Source of the DNA: Candidatus Gastranaerophilales bacterium
Lineage (GTDB): Bacteria > Cyanobacteriota > Vampirovibrionia > Gastranaerophilales > Gastranaerophilaceae
Direction: 5' to 3'
NCBI GenBank assembly: GCA_944326495.1
Contig: CALVEE010000099.1
Coordinates: 1 to 14,731 of the forward strand
Length of the DNA stretch: 14,731 nt
A program made the position numbers and the translations under genes. The notes beneath the pieces were generated by a model. It was not told the DNA's origin and searched no databases. It worked only from the letters and a program-made list of their open reading frames with translations. This document shows positions 1-6,958 of this stretch, piece after piece (positions within the stretch are counted from its first letter, which is position 1; every line of letters starts with the position of its first letter).

Positions 1-549
1 TATAACAAGCTGTTCATTATATATATCATAAAGAGCTTCGTCTACAACTTCGTTTTTCAGCAAATTATTTTTTTGAATTCTTATCTTATCATATTTAGAA
101 AGTCTTTCATCATAAGCCGGATATATCTGCGATATAGCTCTATCAAGCCAGTCTCTCCTGTCCTGCGGAGTTCCGCGCAGGAGAAGCAGGTCTTTTGTTG
201 AAAATAGCACAGTTTTTAATACAAGCTTAAAATCCTTTGTATTAGATTTAACCTTATTTATTTTTGTTTCCCGCTTTTTTTCCGTATTATAAGAAAAATC
301 AAGCTCTATATCCGTACTATTTTTTTCTAAAAGAGCGCTGATTTCAAACCTGTCTTTTCCGAATTGTATTAAATCCGAAACCACAGATGTCCTCGGGGTT
401 TTTAAGCCGGATAGAAAATAAATACTCTCTAAGATATTAGTTTTACCTTGAGCGTTTTTACCGATAATCAGAGTCTTTAAACACTCAAAATCAAGTGTTA
501 TATCGGTACAATTCCTGTAATCCTTAAGCGACAGCTTTAATATCCTCAT
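1..549 (-). CDS. recF: DNA replication/repair protein RecF, N-terminal part (cut by window edge)
   Basis: RecF binds DNA at gapped replication forks and helps load RecA through RecOR; it is an SMC/ABC-like ATPase in the cytoplasm. I translated the minus strand from the ATG at 549: 183 residues stay open to the edge, about half of a usual RecF (about 360 aa). Visible features are the RecF-like opening MRILKLSLKDYRN, a Walker A P-loop GKNAQGKTN at about residues 35-43, and the family motif DLLLLRGTPQDRRDWLD at about 124-140. The signature/Walker B half lies outside the window. No Shine-Dalgarno sequence precedes the ATG; instead a -10-like TATACT sits 6 nt upstream. It is divergent from the HTH gene at 679. 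Identity is confident; only the missing C-terminus is unknown. Confidence 0.93.
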   Translation of the reverse strand, partial: MRILKLSLKDYRNCTDITLDFECLKTLIIGKNAQGKTNILESIYFLSGLKTPRTSVVSDLIQFGKDRFEISALLEKNSTDIELDFSYNTEKKRETKINKVKSNTKDFKLVLKTVLFSTKDLLLLRGTPQDRRDWLDRAISQIYPAYDERLSKYDKIRIQKNNLLKNEVVDEALYDIYNEQLVI

Positions 550-555
550 AAGATA

Positions 556-586
556 AGTATATCACAATTTATTATTTTACACTCAA
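556..586 (-). promoter_or_regulatory. Candidate recF promoter (-10 TATACT, -35 TTGAGT)
   Basis: On the minus strand TATACT (561-556) lies 6 nt before the recF ATG, and TTGAGT (586-581) lies 19 nt further upstream. If the upstream half is read as GATATA instead, the spacer is 17 nt. The position would put the transcription start at or next to the ATG, giving a leaderless or nearly leaderless mRNA. The spacer is long for TATACT, so this is a moderate call. Confidence 0.35.
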
Positions 587-678
587 TAGAAATCGACTTA
601 CCGGCTATCAGGGGTAGGGTTATGAAAATTTTTACAATCCATTATCTTATAGTTAACAAAATAAGAGAGGTAATCATT

Positions 679-1245
679 ATGAAACAAATAATCCCCGAAA
701 AAAGTTCTGAAAAAGTTGCAAAATTTCTAAAAAAGAATTCACTTCACAAACGTGATTTTGCAGAAATGATTGGTGTAACTCTTTCTTACGTTTATAATCT
801 CATTGATGAAACAGTTCCATTTTCAACCAGAGGTACTACAATTGAAAGAATTGCAACTGTTATGGATATCTCACCGGAAGAGTTCTCTGAATACAGAATT
901 CCACAAGAACCAATTTTGATTGATGAAGCAGTCGAAACATTAAAAGATTATATTAAAGAAAATAAACTTAGCGTAGTTTCCTTCTTAAAAGCTTTTCCAA
1001 GAAAAAAACGTATTGATATAGTAGATATTCTGCGCGGCGCGCTTCCTATTCCTATAGATTATAAAGAACTTAAACTTATCGGCAAAACCCTCAACATGCC
1101 TGAGGACGAGGTTTATATGATGTGGGAAAACAGAGTAAAACAGGTGCTTGAATCCGCCGGAATGAATATTTACTCTAATTCAGCACTTATAAACTCAATG
1201 TTTGAATGCGCAAGAAAATATCTTGATACAAATCTTAATAAATAA
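679..1245 (+). CDS. Helix-turn-helix regulator with two HTH-like repeats
   Basis: A 188-aa cytoplasmic protein, probably a DNA-binding regulator of XRE/Cro-like type; its target is not visible. Residues 10-72 look like a Cro/C1 HTH: a helix with LKKNSLHKRDFAEMIGVT, then SYVYNLID as likely recognition helix, then an IERIATVMDISPEEF tail. Residues 85-150 repeat this pattern more loosely (IKENKLSVVSFLKAF, then LKLIGKTLNMPEDEV), suggesting a duplicated, diverged second domain. I place the start at the ATG at 679 because GAGAGG (665-670) sits 8 nt upstream; an in-frame ATG at 622 would add 19 residues but has no good ribosome site. TATAGT at 648-653 is a weak -10 candidate. Single-gene unit, divergent from recF, closed by the hairpin at 1309. 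Family confident, function unknown. Confidence 0.8.
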   Translation: MKQIIPEKSSEKVAKFLKKNSLHKRDFAEMIGVTLSYVYNLIDETVPFSTRGTTIERIATVMDISPEEFSEYRIPQEPILIDEAVETLKDYIKENKLSVVSFLKAFPRKKRIDIVDILRGALPIPIDYKELKLIGKTLNMPEDEVYMMWENRVKQVLESAGMNIYSNSALINSMFECARKYLDTNLNK

Positions 1246-1308
1246 AGCAATTATTCAAAAATTAAAAACTTTATATATATAAGGTTAGAAAAAGGTTGTA
1301 GAAAATTT

Positions 1309-1340
1309 AAATCCGGTTAAATTAAACCGGATTTTCTTTT
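1309..1340 (+). terminator. Intrinsic terminator shared by the HTH gene and lpxB
   Basis: A perfect 10-bp inverted repeat, AAATCCGGTT (1309-1318) and AACCGGATTT (1325-1334), with a 6-nt loop, is followed on the plus strand by TCTTTT. It ends the HTH gene. It overlaps the last codons of the oppositely oriented lpxB, whose stop codon (1324-1322) lies in the loop. On the minus strand the hairpin is followed only by AAATTTTCT, so termination of lpxB there is probably weaker. Confidence 0.75.
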
Positions 1341-2458
1341 GATAATTCTTCTCTTATGCAGTCTGCTGCCTCTTTTGCGGAGAATTTATCAGAAAGCTTC
1401 TCCCTTACATGTCCGAGTTTTTCAATCATTTCTGCACGATATTTTTTATCATATAAAAGTTTTTCAGTATTATAACATATGCTCTCTATATTAAATTTAT
1501 GCTGAATAAGTTCGGGAACAATATCATCTCCCGTTATAATATTCGGCAAAGACACATTCTTTATGCATCTTACAAGCATATATAAAATATAAAGAATCCA
1601 AGGCCCTTTATATCCTATTATCATCGGAACCTGATATAAAGCAGCCTCCAAAGCCACAGTGCCGGAAGCCAGAATGAGAGAGTCGGAAACACTTAAAAGA
1701 GCCTGATTTTCACCTCTTATCACCTTAAAATCAGTATTTTTTATATACTTATCAAAAATGTCATCACTCAAATTCAGCGCATGAGAAATACAGAACTGCA
1801 ATTCCGGATGAAGTTTTTGAAGCCGCTTTGCTGATTTTATAAAAGTATCAGCCAAAAAATATAGTTCTATAGGTCTTGACCCGGGAAAAATTGAAACCAG
1901 AGGGCGGTTTAAATCCAGCCCGTGTTTTTCAAAAAACTCTTTTCTGTCGGCTTTTTCAGGAAGCTGTTTTACAAGCGGATGCCCGCAATAATGCACGTCT
2001 ATTCCATACTCCTTATACATCCCAACTTCGAACGGGAAAATACAAAGCACCTTATCGACATATTTTTTTATACCCTTAATTCTCCATTTTCTGCTTGCCC
2101 ACACCTGAGGAGGAATATAATGAAAAACCTTTATTCCGTGTCCTTTTAAGCGCTTGGCTACTCTTAAATTAAAAGTGCCGTAATCAATTAATAAAACCAA
2201 ATCCGGCTTATAATCATTCAATAAATATTCACAAACACGTTTTTCTAAGTTCAAATGCTCATACGCCATTTTAAAATTAAACCCGAACCCCGCCATTTTA
2301 GAATGGTCGCAAAAAAGCTTTGCTCCGGCTTTTTTTAGATTATCTCCGCCGATAGCTTCTGCCTCAATATCAGGCATTTCTTGTTTTAGAAATTCCAAAA
2401 CTTTTCCGCCATGTATATCACCGGAATATTCGCCTGTTATAATAAAAATCTTCTTCAT
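1322..2458 (-). CDS. lpxB: Lipid-A-disaccharide synthase
   Basis: LpxB joins UDP-2,3-diacylglucosamine to lipid X, giving the tetra-acyl disaccharide 1-phosphate of lipid A, at the inner face of the inner membrane. It is a GT-B fold glycosyltransferase of family GT19. The 378 aa match the usual length. Family landmarks are present: GEYSGD at 9-14 (E. coli GEASGD), ID in IDYGTFN at 91-97, PPQVWASRKWR at 116-126, GHPL at 159-162 and FPGSR at 191-195. The IDYGTFN segment departs from the more common DAPDFN but keeps the first Asp. It starts 3 nt after the lpxI stop without a clear SD sequence, so translation is probably coupled to lpxI, which makes its lipid X substrate. Very confident. Confidence 0.97.
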   Translation of the reverse strand: MKKIFIITGEYSGDIHGGKVLEFLKQEMPDIEAEAIGGDNLKKAGAKLFCDHSKMAGFGFNFKMAYEHLNLEKRVCEYLLNDYKPDLVLLIDYGTFNLRVAKRLKGHGIKVFHYIPPQVWASRKWRIKGIKKYVDKVLCIFPFEVGMYKEYGIDVHYCGHPLVKQLPEKADRKEFFEKHGLDLNRPLVSIFPGSRPIELYFLADTFIKSAKRLQKLHPELQFCISHALNLSDDIFDKYIKNTDFKVIRGENQALLSVSDSLILASGTVALEAALYQVPMIIGYKGPWILYILYMLVRCIKNVSLPNIITGDDIVPELIQHKFNIESICYNTEKLLYDKKYRAEMIEKLGHVREKLSDKFSAKEAADCIREELSKENPV

Positions 2459-2461
2459 ACA

Positions 2462-3277
2462 CTAAACTGCCATTACAACAATATTATGCTTATTAGCATA
2501 TTTAATAACTTCTTCCCTGTCAACAATAATAGTCTCTCCGGCCTCAACCGCAATCAGGTCGGCTTTATATTTTCTCATTGTCTTCAAAGTCTTAAGCCCG
2601 ATTGCCGGAATATCAAACCGCTTATCCTGCGACGGTTTTGCAACCTTGATTACGCGTGAATTCTTTTTAGCTATTTTACAGCCGCGCTTTATACAGTTAT
2701 CAGTACCTTCAATTGCCTCAACCGCCATAATCATCTTGTCTTTTATAACAACCGACTGTCCTACATCTAATTTGCCAGTCTCTTTTGCAAGCCAATAACC
2801 ATAATTGACATCCTCAATCTGCTCCGGAGTCGGTTTTACAGTTCCCAGCACACCTGATGGTATCATTAAATTTTTAATAAATAATGTCTGATCCAGAATT
2901 GTTATGCCGATATTCTCCAATTCCTCAATAATCATAAGCATAACCTTATCATCATTAAGCCTGATTGCCTTTTTAATAAAATCCAGAGCTCTTGCATCAA
3001 ACTTAGGGCGTTTTAAAAGAATTGTCTTGCTTACCTTGCCTAAAAATGTAATCTGCTTAATACCTTCTGCCTTAAGAGTATCTTCAATTTTCTGAACCTC
3101 GCCGGGGCAGAATGAATAAACTTTAGTACAGTATTTTTTTAACTGTGCATAATTATCATTTGATAAAGATATCGCAACAACATCAAATCCGTTTTCTTTG
3201 GCATACTGCGCCATTTTAACAGGTAATAGACCGTCACCTGCGATTAAACCCTGTTTCTGCTCTAGTGCAACTGACAT
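2462..3277 (-). CDS. lpxI: UDP-2,3-diacylglucosamine pyrophosphatase LpxI
   Basis: LpxI hydrolyses UDP-2,3-diacylglucosamine to lipid X and UMP, replacing LpxH in lineages that lack it. The 271 aa match the DUF1009/LpxI family in length and motifs: N-terminal GLIAGDGLLPVKMAQ (10-24), central FLGKVSK (78-84), VGQSVVIKDKMIMAVEAIEGTD (172-193), and C-terminal AKPSQDKRFDIPAIG (213-227), which carries the acidic residues of the active region in the family. The start at 3277 is supported by GGAGG about 12 nt upstream. It is first gene of an lpxI-lpxB pair; in several alphaproteobacteria lpxI likewise sits beside lpxB. The acyltransferase and deacetylase genes of the pathway are not in this window. 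Very confident. Confidence 0.95.
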   Translation of the reverse strand: MSVALEQKQGLIAGDGLLPVKMAQYAKENGFDVVAISLSNDNYAQLKKYCTKVYSFCPGEVQKIEDTLKAEGIKQITFLGKVSKTILLKRPKFDARALDFIKKAIRLNDDKVMLMIIEELENIGITILDQTLFIKNLMIPSGVLGTVKPTPEQIEDVNYGYWLAKETGKLDVGQSVVIKDKMIMAVEAIEGTDNCIKRGCKIAKKNSRVIKVAKPSQDKRFDIPAIGLKTLKTMRKYKADLIAVEAGETIIVDREEVIKYANKHNIVVMAV

Positions 3278-3305
3278 TATAAAAAATAACCTCCAACTTT
3301 TTATG

Positions 3306-3311
3306 ATTATA
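3306..3311 (-). promoter_or_regulatory. Candidate -10 box of the lpxI-lpxB operon
   Basis: A consensus TATAAT on the minus strand lies 28 nt upstream of the lpxI ATG, with the GGAGG ribosome site in between. It predicts a 5' leader of roughly 20-25 nt. No good -35 hexamer is seen 16-18 nt upstream, so promoter strength is uncertain. Confidence 0.45.
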
Positions 3312-3424
3312 ATACAATAAACAAATCTATTTTAAAAATGTACTCTTAATAAAACTTTAGACATTTGAACAGCTGGATATTCAAAACAAAGGATATTAAA
3401 CCCCGTTGTCAAAAATAAAATAAG

Positions 3425-3584
3425 GTAGGGTGGGTAAAGCCTTTTCAAATATGGAATTTCAAATTATTTTGTTTTTTTTTTTTTGCGTGCCCACCAAAAA
3501 CTTAAATTAAAAATTAATTGGTGGGCACGCCATGCAAAGTCAAATACACTTGTTTGCAATTTTATATAGCTTTGCCCACCCTAC
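3425..3584. repeat. 160-bp nested palindromic element (REP/MITE-like)
   Basis: This fills much of the 367-bp gap between lpxI and the symporter gene. The outer arms are GTAGGGTGGGTAAAGC (3425-3440) and GCTTTGCCCACCCTAC (3569-3584), complementary at 15 of 16 positions. The inner arms are GCGTGCCCACCAA (3485-3497) and TTGGTGGGCACGC (3518-3530), a perfect 13-bp stem with a 20-nt loop. All four arms carry one core, GGTGGGCA or its one-base variant GGTGGGTA, in alternating orientation. A run of 13 T (3472-3484) abuts the inner left arm. No ORF is present. The T run precedes the stem rather than following it, so it is not a standard terminator on either strand. The architecture resembles REP/BIME or MITE-type non-autonomous repeats; copy number cannot be judged from one window. 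Confidence 0.75.
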
Positions 3585-3644
3585 TATACTAATAATACTA
3601 TAAACAAACTTTTTTCAATATAATTTTTGTAATAATATATAAAT

Positions 3645-5021
3645 ATGAATTTAGATGCCGCAATAGATAGCTTACTTTCACCAATTGCAGACAAAGTTTC
3701 GGGATTTATTTTTTCCTATGTAACAATAGGAGGGGTAAAAGTCGAGTTTCTTGTTGCTTTGCTAATCTCTGCAGCGCTGTTTTTTACCTTCAGAACAGGT
3801 TTTATCGGATTTTGGGGATTTAAACACGCGCTTAAACTTATAACTAACCGTTATAAACACAATAATCCAACAGGGTTTCAGAGAAAGAAGAAAGGGGAAT
3901 TATCCTCTTTTCAAGCTCTTAGCGCAACAATTTCCGCATCAGCAGGAATAGGTAATGTTGCAGGCTCTGCTGCTGCCGTATCAATAGGCGGTCCGGGAGT
4001 AATATTCTGGATGATTATTGCGGGATTATTTTCTATGGCATTAAAATTCTCAGAAGTTCTCTTAGGAGTTAAGTTTAGAAAAACTAATCCTGACGGCACA
4101 ACTTCCGGAGGACCGATGTATTATATTCCGGTCGCGTTCAGGGGCAATACAGCCGGAATATGGCTCTCTAAAATTTATGCAGTATGCTGTATTTTTGCAA
4201 ATAATGGGTGGATACTTGGCTTAATCGTTGCTGTAATAACCTGGTTTACAATAATCGGCGGAATAAAAGCTATAGGAAAATTCACATCAAAGGTAACACC
4301 TGTGATGTGTTCATTATATGTATTAAGCGCATTTTTAGTCTGTCTGGTAAATATTCATCACCTTCCGGAAACAATTGTTCTTATAATAAAAGAGGCTTTT
4401 TCACCAAAGGCCATGACCGGCGGAGCGTTTGCCTGTATGTTATGGGGTTTCAGACGGGCAATGTTTGCAAATGAATCCGGTTTAGGAACTGCGCCGATTG
4501 CTTTTTCAGCCGTTAATACCAATAAGCCTGTCGCGCAGGCATTTGTTTCTATGCTCCAGCCGTTTGTAGATACGGTTATTGTAGGTGTTGCAACAGCTTT
4601 TGTGATAGTTGTCTCTAAAGCCTATCTTACAGTAGACGGTATTGCGGGGATTGAACTTACTTCAAAAGCCTTTGCGACAATTTGTCCGGCTTATCCCATA
4701 TTATTAACCATTATGGCAAGTTGTTTTGTCCTGTCAACAATGCTTTGCGGCTCATACTACGGACTTAAAGCCTGGGGATTTTTGTTCGGGGACGGAAAAA
4801 TAAAAACCAGAATTTTTCAAGCTCTTTATTGTTTATGCATTATTGCCGGTTCGGCAATGAATTTTAAAAGTATAATTAACCTGTCGGATGCTGTAACACT
4901 TTTCCTTGCTGTCCCAAATCTTATAGCAGTTTTTGCTTTATCCAATGTCGTAATCAAAGAGCTCAAACGCTATTGCGAACGATACAATATAGGCCAAAAT
5001 ATTACTAATTATTTAAGATAA
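3645..5021 (+). CDS. AGCS-family sodium:amino-acid (alanine/glycine) symporter, internally shortened
   Basis: A 458-aa multi-spanning inner-membrane protein of the alanine/glycine:cation symporter family, which imports small amino acids with Na+. Family motifs in order: FFTFRTGF (46-53), FQALSATISASAGIGNVAG (89-107), GGPGVIFWM (115-123), SGGPMYYI (154-161), GGIKAIGK (205-212), LWGFRRAMFANESGLGTAPIA (266-286), a conserved VPNLIAVFALS stretch (423-433). Against the recalled MmAgcS sequence, the stretch after KIYAVCCIFANN (176-187) jumps straight to GWILGLIVAV, omitting roughly 25-30 residues that normally contain the GNMxQxNS-type motif. The frame is uninterrupted. No SD sequence precedes the ATG; TATAAT at 3619-3624 is a plausible -10. 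It stands alone between two palindromic elements. Family confident; transport activity and substrate uncertain. Confidence 0.88.
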   Translation: MNLDAAIDSLLSPIADKVSGFIFSYVTIGGVKVEFLVALLISAALFFTFRTGFIGFWGFKHALKLITNRYKHNNPTGFQRKKKGELSSFQALSATISASAGIGNVAGSAAAVSIGGPGVIFWMIIAGLFSMALKFSEVLLGVKFRKTNPDGTTSGGPMYYIPVAFRGNTAGIWLSKIYAVCCIFANNGWILGLIVAVITWFTIIGGIKAIGKFTSKVTPVMCSLYVLSAFLVCLVNIHHLPETIVLIIKEAFSPKAMTGGAFACMLWGFRRAMFANESGLGTAPIAFSAVNTNKPVAQAFVSMLQPFVDTVIVGVATAFVIVVSKAYLTVDGIAGIELTSKAFATICPAYPILLTIMASCFVLSTMLCGSYYGLKAWGFLFGDGKIKTRIFQALYCLCIIAGSAMNFKSIINLSDAVTLFLAVPNLIAVFALSNVVIKELKRYCERYNIGQNITNYLR

Positions 5022-5091
5022 GCTAAAGTGACAAAATTCATAGTAATTTTAAGCTTTCATGTTTTAGAAATTATAATTTTTTGTCACACCC

Positions 5092-5194
5092 GGATAAAAT
5101 CCGCAAACAGAGCTCCTCTCCTTACAGGAGAGGAGCAGCCGTGTTTGAGGCGGGAGCCGAAAACTACGGATGCGGTGAGGGGGCAATTTTATCC
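5092..5194. repeat. GC-rich 103-bp palindromic element with terminal inverted repeats
   Basis: The 289-bp gap between the symporter and TPR genes holds a block much richer in GC than its surroundings. It is bounded by 9-bp inverted repeats GGATAAAAT (5092-5100) and ATTTTATCC (5186-5194). Inside is a perfect 11-bp stem, GCTCCTCTCCT (5112-5122) and AGGAGAGGAGC (5126-5136), with a 3-nt loop, followed by a G-rich tract ending GGTGAGGGGGC. A further pair GTGACAAAA (5028-5036) and TTTTGTCAC (5079-5087) lies just upstream. No T tract follows the 11-bp hairpin, so it is not a classical terminator. It looks like an intergenic repeat. The rest of the gap (5195-5310) is AT-rich and holds only the TPR gene's ribosome site and possibly its promoter. 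Confidence 0.55.
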
Positions 5195-5310
5195 TGTAGA
5201 AAAAAGTAAAAAATTTCAGTCATTCAGAGGATTTCTTTTAAAAGATGTTAAAGAAAATAAAATACCGGACGAAATAAATAACATAAACATTATTTTGGTT
5301 CGGAGAGAAT

Positions 5311-6954
5311 ATGACAAATACCCCGGTTATTGCAATTGAAACTAGTGAAGCTGCTCGTTTGCTTGAAGAGGCAAGAGCTGCTCACGAACAATTTTTAATA
5401 AAACAACAAGATGCGGATTTAGAAAAAGCCGTTAGCTTTTATATAGATGCGATTAAACTAAATCCGGGTTTGGCTGAATCCTATTACAGATTAGCAAGTC
5501 TGTTGTTAATAAAAGGTCAGATTACGGTTGAAGGTGCTCTTGAACAGTGTAAAACTGCTATTACGCTTGAACCGGAAAATGTAAATGCACATATTTATTC
5601 AGGTTATTTTCAGAGTCTTAACGGGAATTATGAAGAAGCTGAAAAAGAATTCAGGCTTGCTGTTCAAAATGCCGGTAAGAATTCTGCACGACCGAGGCTG
5701 TTTTTGTCGAAAGTTCTGTTTTCAAGAATTAAAAATGAACATTCATCCGTAAAAGATGTTATGAATTTTCTGTACTACTTTTTGTCAGGGAGCATGATGA
5801 TTATGTGGGACTGCCCTTCATTGAAAATGTTTTGTAAATTTTTAGCAAACGACTTTTCTGTATTTTCATATAAGACTTTAGGCGAAGCTTTTGAGAAAAT
5901 GAAGCTTTTCCCTTCGGCCTTAGAAGCTTATTCTAAAGGTTTAGAAAAGACTTCTCAAGGAAACCTTTTTTATCAGAAAATGGGTGATTTATCTTTAGAA
6001 TGCAATGATATTGAAGCAAGCCTTGAATGCTACAAAAAGGCTTATGAAATTAATCCGAATGACAGAGATGTTTTGATTAAGCTCGCAACTATAAATCAGA
6101 CTTATTACCCTGAAAATGTTGATATTACAATTGATTATTATAATTCACTGCTTGAATTCGGTATTGATTTAGATAAAATTTACTACGAATTAGGACATCT
6201 ATACTTAAACAAATCAGATAAAATTCATGCAGTAACGGCGTTTAAATTAGCGCAGGAATTAAACCCTGAAAATCCATACTATAACAACTCTCTTGCTTAT
6301 GCTTATATTAAAGCCGAACTTTATGACGATGCGATTGAGTATTATCAGCTTGCAATAAAACTTAATCCTGATGCTGAGTGGACTTCTATTGTATGTCATG
6401 CTCTCGGCGCAATTTATGCGGAAGTTAAGAATAATTTTGATGCGGCAGAAGCTACATTTAATGCAGGAATGGTTTTAGACCCTAAAAACGTTGATATTCA
6501 GCTTTCTTTGGGTGATTTATATATGGCTCAGGGAGATTTGGATAAGGCTATTAAGACTTATTGTGATGCGATTGCTGTTGAACCTGATAATTATTTAACT
6601 TATGCAAAAACGGGTTTAGCACTTTGGGAAAAGGATTATCTTGAGGAGTCAATAGTAGCATTCCATAAATCCATTGAATTAAATCCTGAATTTGAAATAG
6701 CTCAAAATAATCTTGGAGTTGTCTATTTAGATGGAATGGGCGACCCTAAGGAATCGGTCGAGTATTTTAAAAATGCTATAAATATTAACCCGAATTATAC
6801 ACTTGCGTATTTCAATCTGGCTCGTGCTTATCAAGCTATTGGAGATAAACCTCTTGCAGCTGAATACTACCAAATGACTCTGGATTTGAATAAAATTACA
6901 GAGGAGCTTGAAGAAAAAGATGTTCGCCAAAGGTTATATGATTTATTTGAATAA
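5311..6954 (+). CDS. Tetratricopeptide repeat (TPR) protein
   Basis: A 547-aa protein built mostly of TPR units, each about 34 residues and often ending in NP: for example 37-52 (AVSFYIDAIKLNP), 75-90, 201-250, 306-321, 340-354, 375-391, 409-425, 443-459 and 481-494. Such solenoids act as protein-interaction scaffolds; no partner is evident. Residues about 145-195 break the array with a hydrophobic, aromatic-rich stretch (VMNFLYYFLSGSMMIMW) that is not TPR-like. No signal peptide or enzymatic domain is visible, so the protein is probably cytoplasmic or loosely membrane-associated. The start at 5311 has GGAGAG (5302-5307) just upstream. Its stop is 4 nt from that of the convergent tlyA. Repeat type is certain, role unknown. 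Confidence 0.88.
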   Translation: MTNTPVIAIETSEAARLLEEARAAHEQFLIKQQDADLEKAVSFYIDAIKLNPGLAESYYRLASLLLIKGQITVEGALEQCKTAITLEPENVNAHIYSGYFQSLNGNYEEAEKEFRLAVQNAGKNSARPRLFLSKVLFSRIKNEHSSVKDVMNFLYYFLSGSMMIMWDCPSLKMFCKFLANDFSVFSYKTLGEAFEKMKLFPSALEAYSKGLEKTSQGNLFYQKMGDLSLECNDIEASLECYKKAYEINPNDRDVLIKLATINQTYYPENVDITIDYYNSLLEFGIDLDKIYYELGHLYLNKSDKIHAVTAFKLAQELNPENPYYNNSLAYAYIKAELYDDAIEYYQLAIKLNPDAEWTSIVCHALGAIYAEVKNNFDAAEATFNAGMVLDPKNVDIQLSLGDLYMAQGDLDKAIKTYCDAIAVEPDNYLTYAKTGLALWEKDYLEESIVAFHKSIELNPEFEIAQNNLGVVYLDGMGDPKESVEYFKNAININPNYTLAYFNLARAYQAIGDKPLAAEYYQMTLDLNKITEELEEKDVRQRLYDLFE

Positions 6955-6958
6955 ACTG

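Noticed and set aside
622..678. Longer N-terminus for the HTH gene from the ATG at 622
   Set aside because: The 19 extra residues look unlike protein and the good ribosome site GAGAGG belongs to the ATG at 679.
1876..2149. Plus-strand open frames within lpxB and lpxI
   Set aside because: They are shadows of confidently assigned minus-strand genes and show no motif or ribosome site.
3472..3484. T13 homopolymer as a phase-variation switch
   Set aside because: It lies about 160 bp from the symporter ATG, upstream of any visible promoter for that gene, so length changes have no obvious effect.
3472..3530. T13 run plus hairpin as an intrinsic terminator
   Set aside because: On both strands the T or A run is on the wrong side of the stem for a classical terminator.
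3278..3644. CRISPR array, judged from repeated GGTGGGCA units
   Set aside because: The units are inverted, unequally spaced and only four in number, with no uniform spacers or cas genes.
3425..5194. Symporter gene carried as cargo of a composite transposon between the two palindromic elements
   Set aside because: The two elements differ in sequence, there is no transposase, and no target-site duplication is visible; they are better treated as separate repeats.
5028..5339. Open frame of 103 aa starting with GTG between the symporter and TPR genes
   Set aside because: It runs through the GC-rich palindromic element, has no ribosome site, overlaps the TPR start, and the protein has no recognisable composition or motif.
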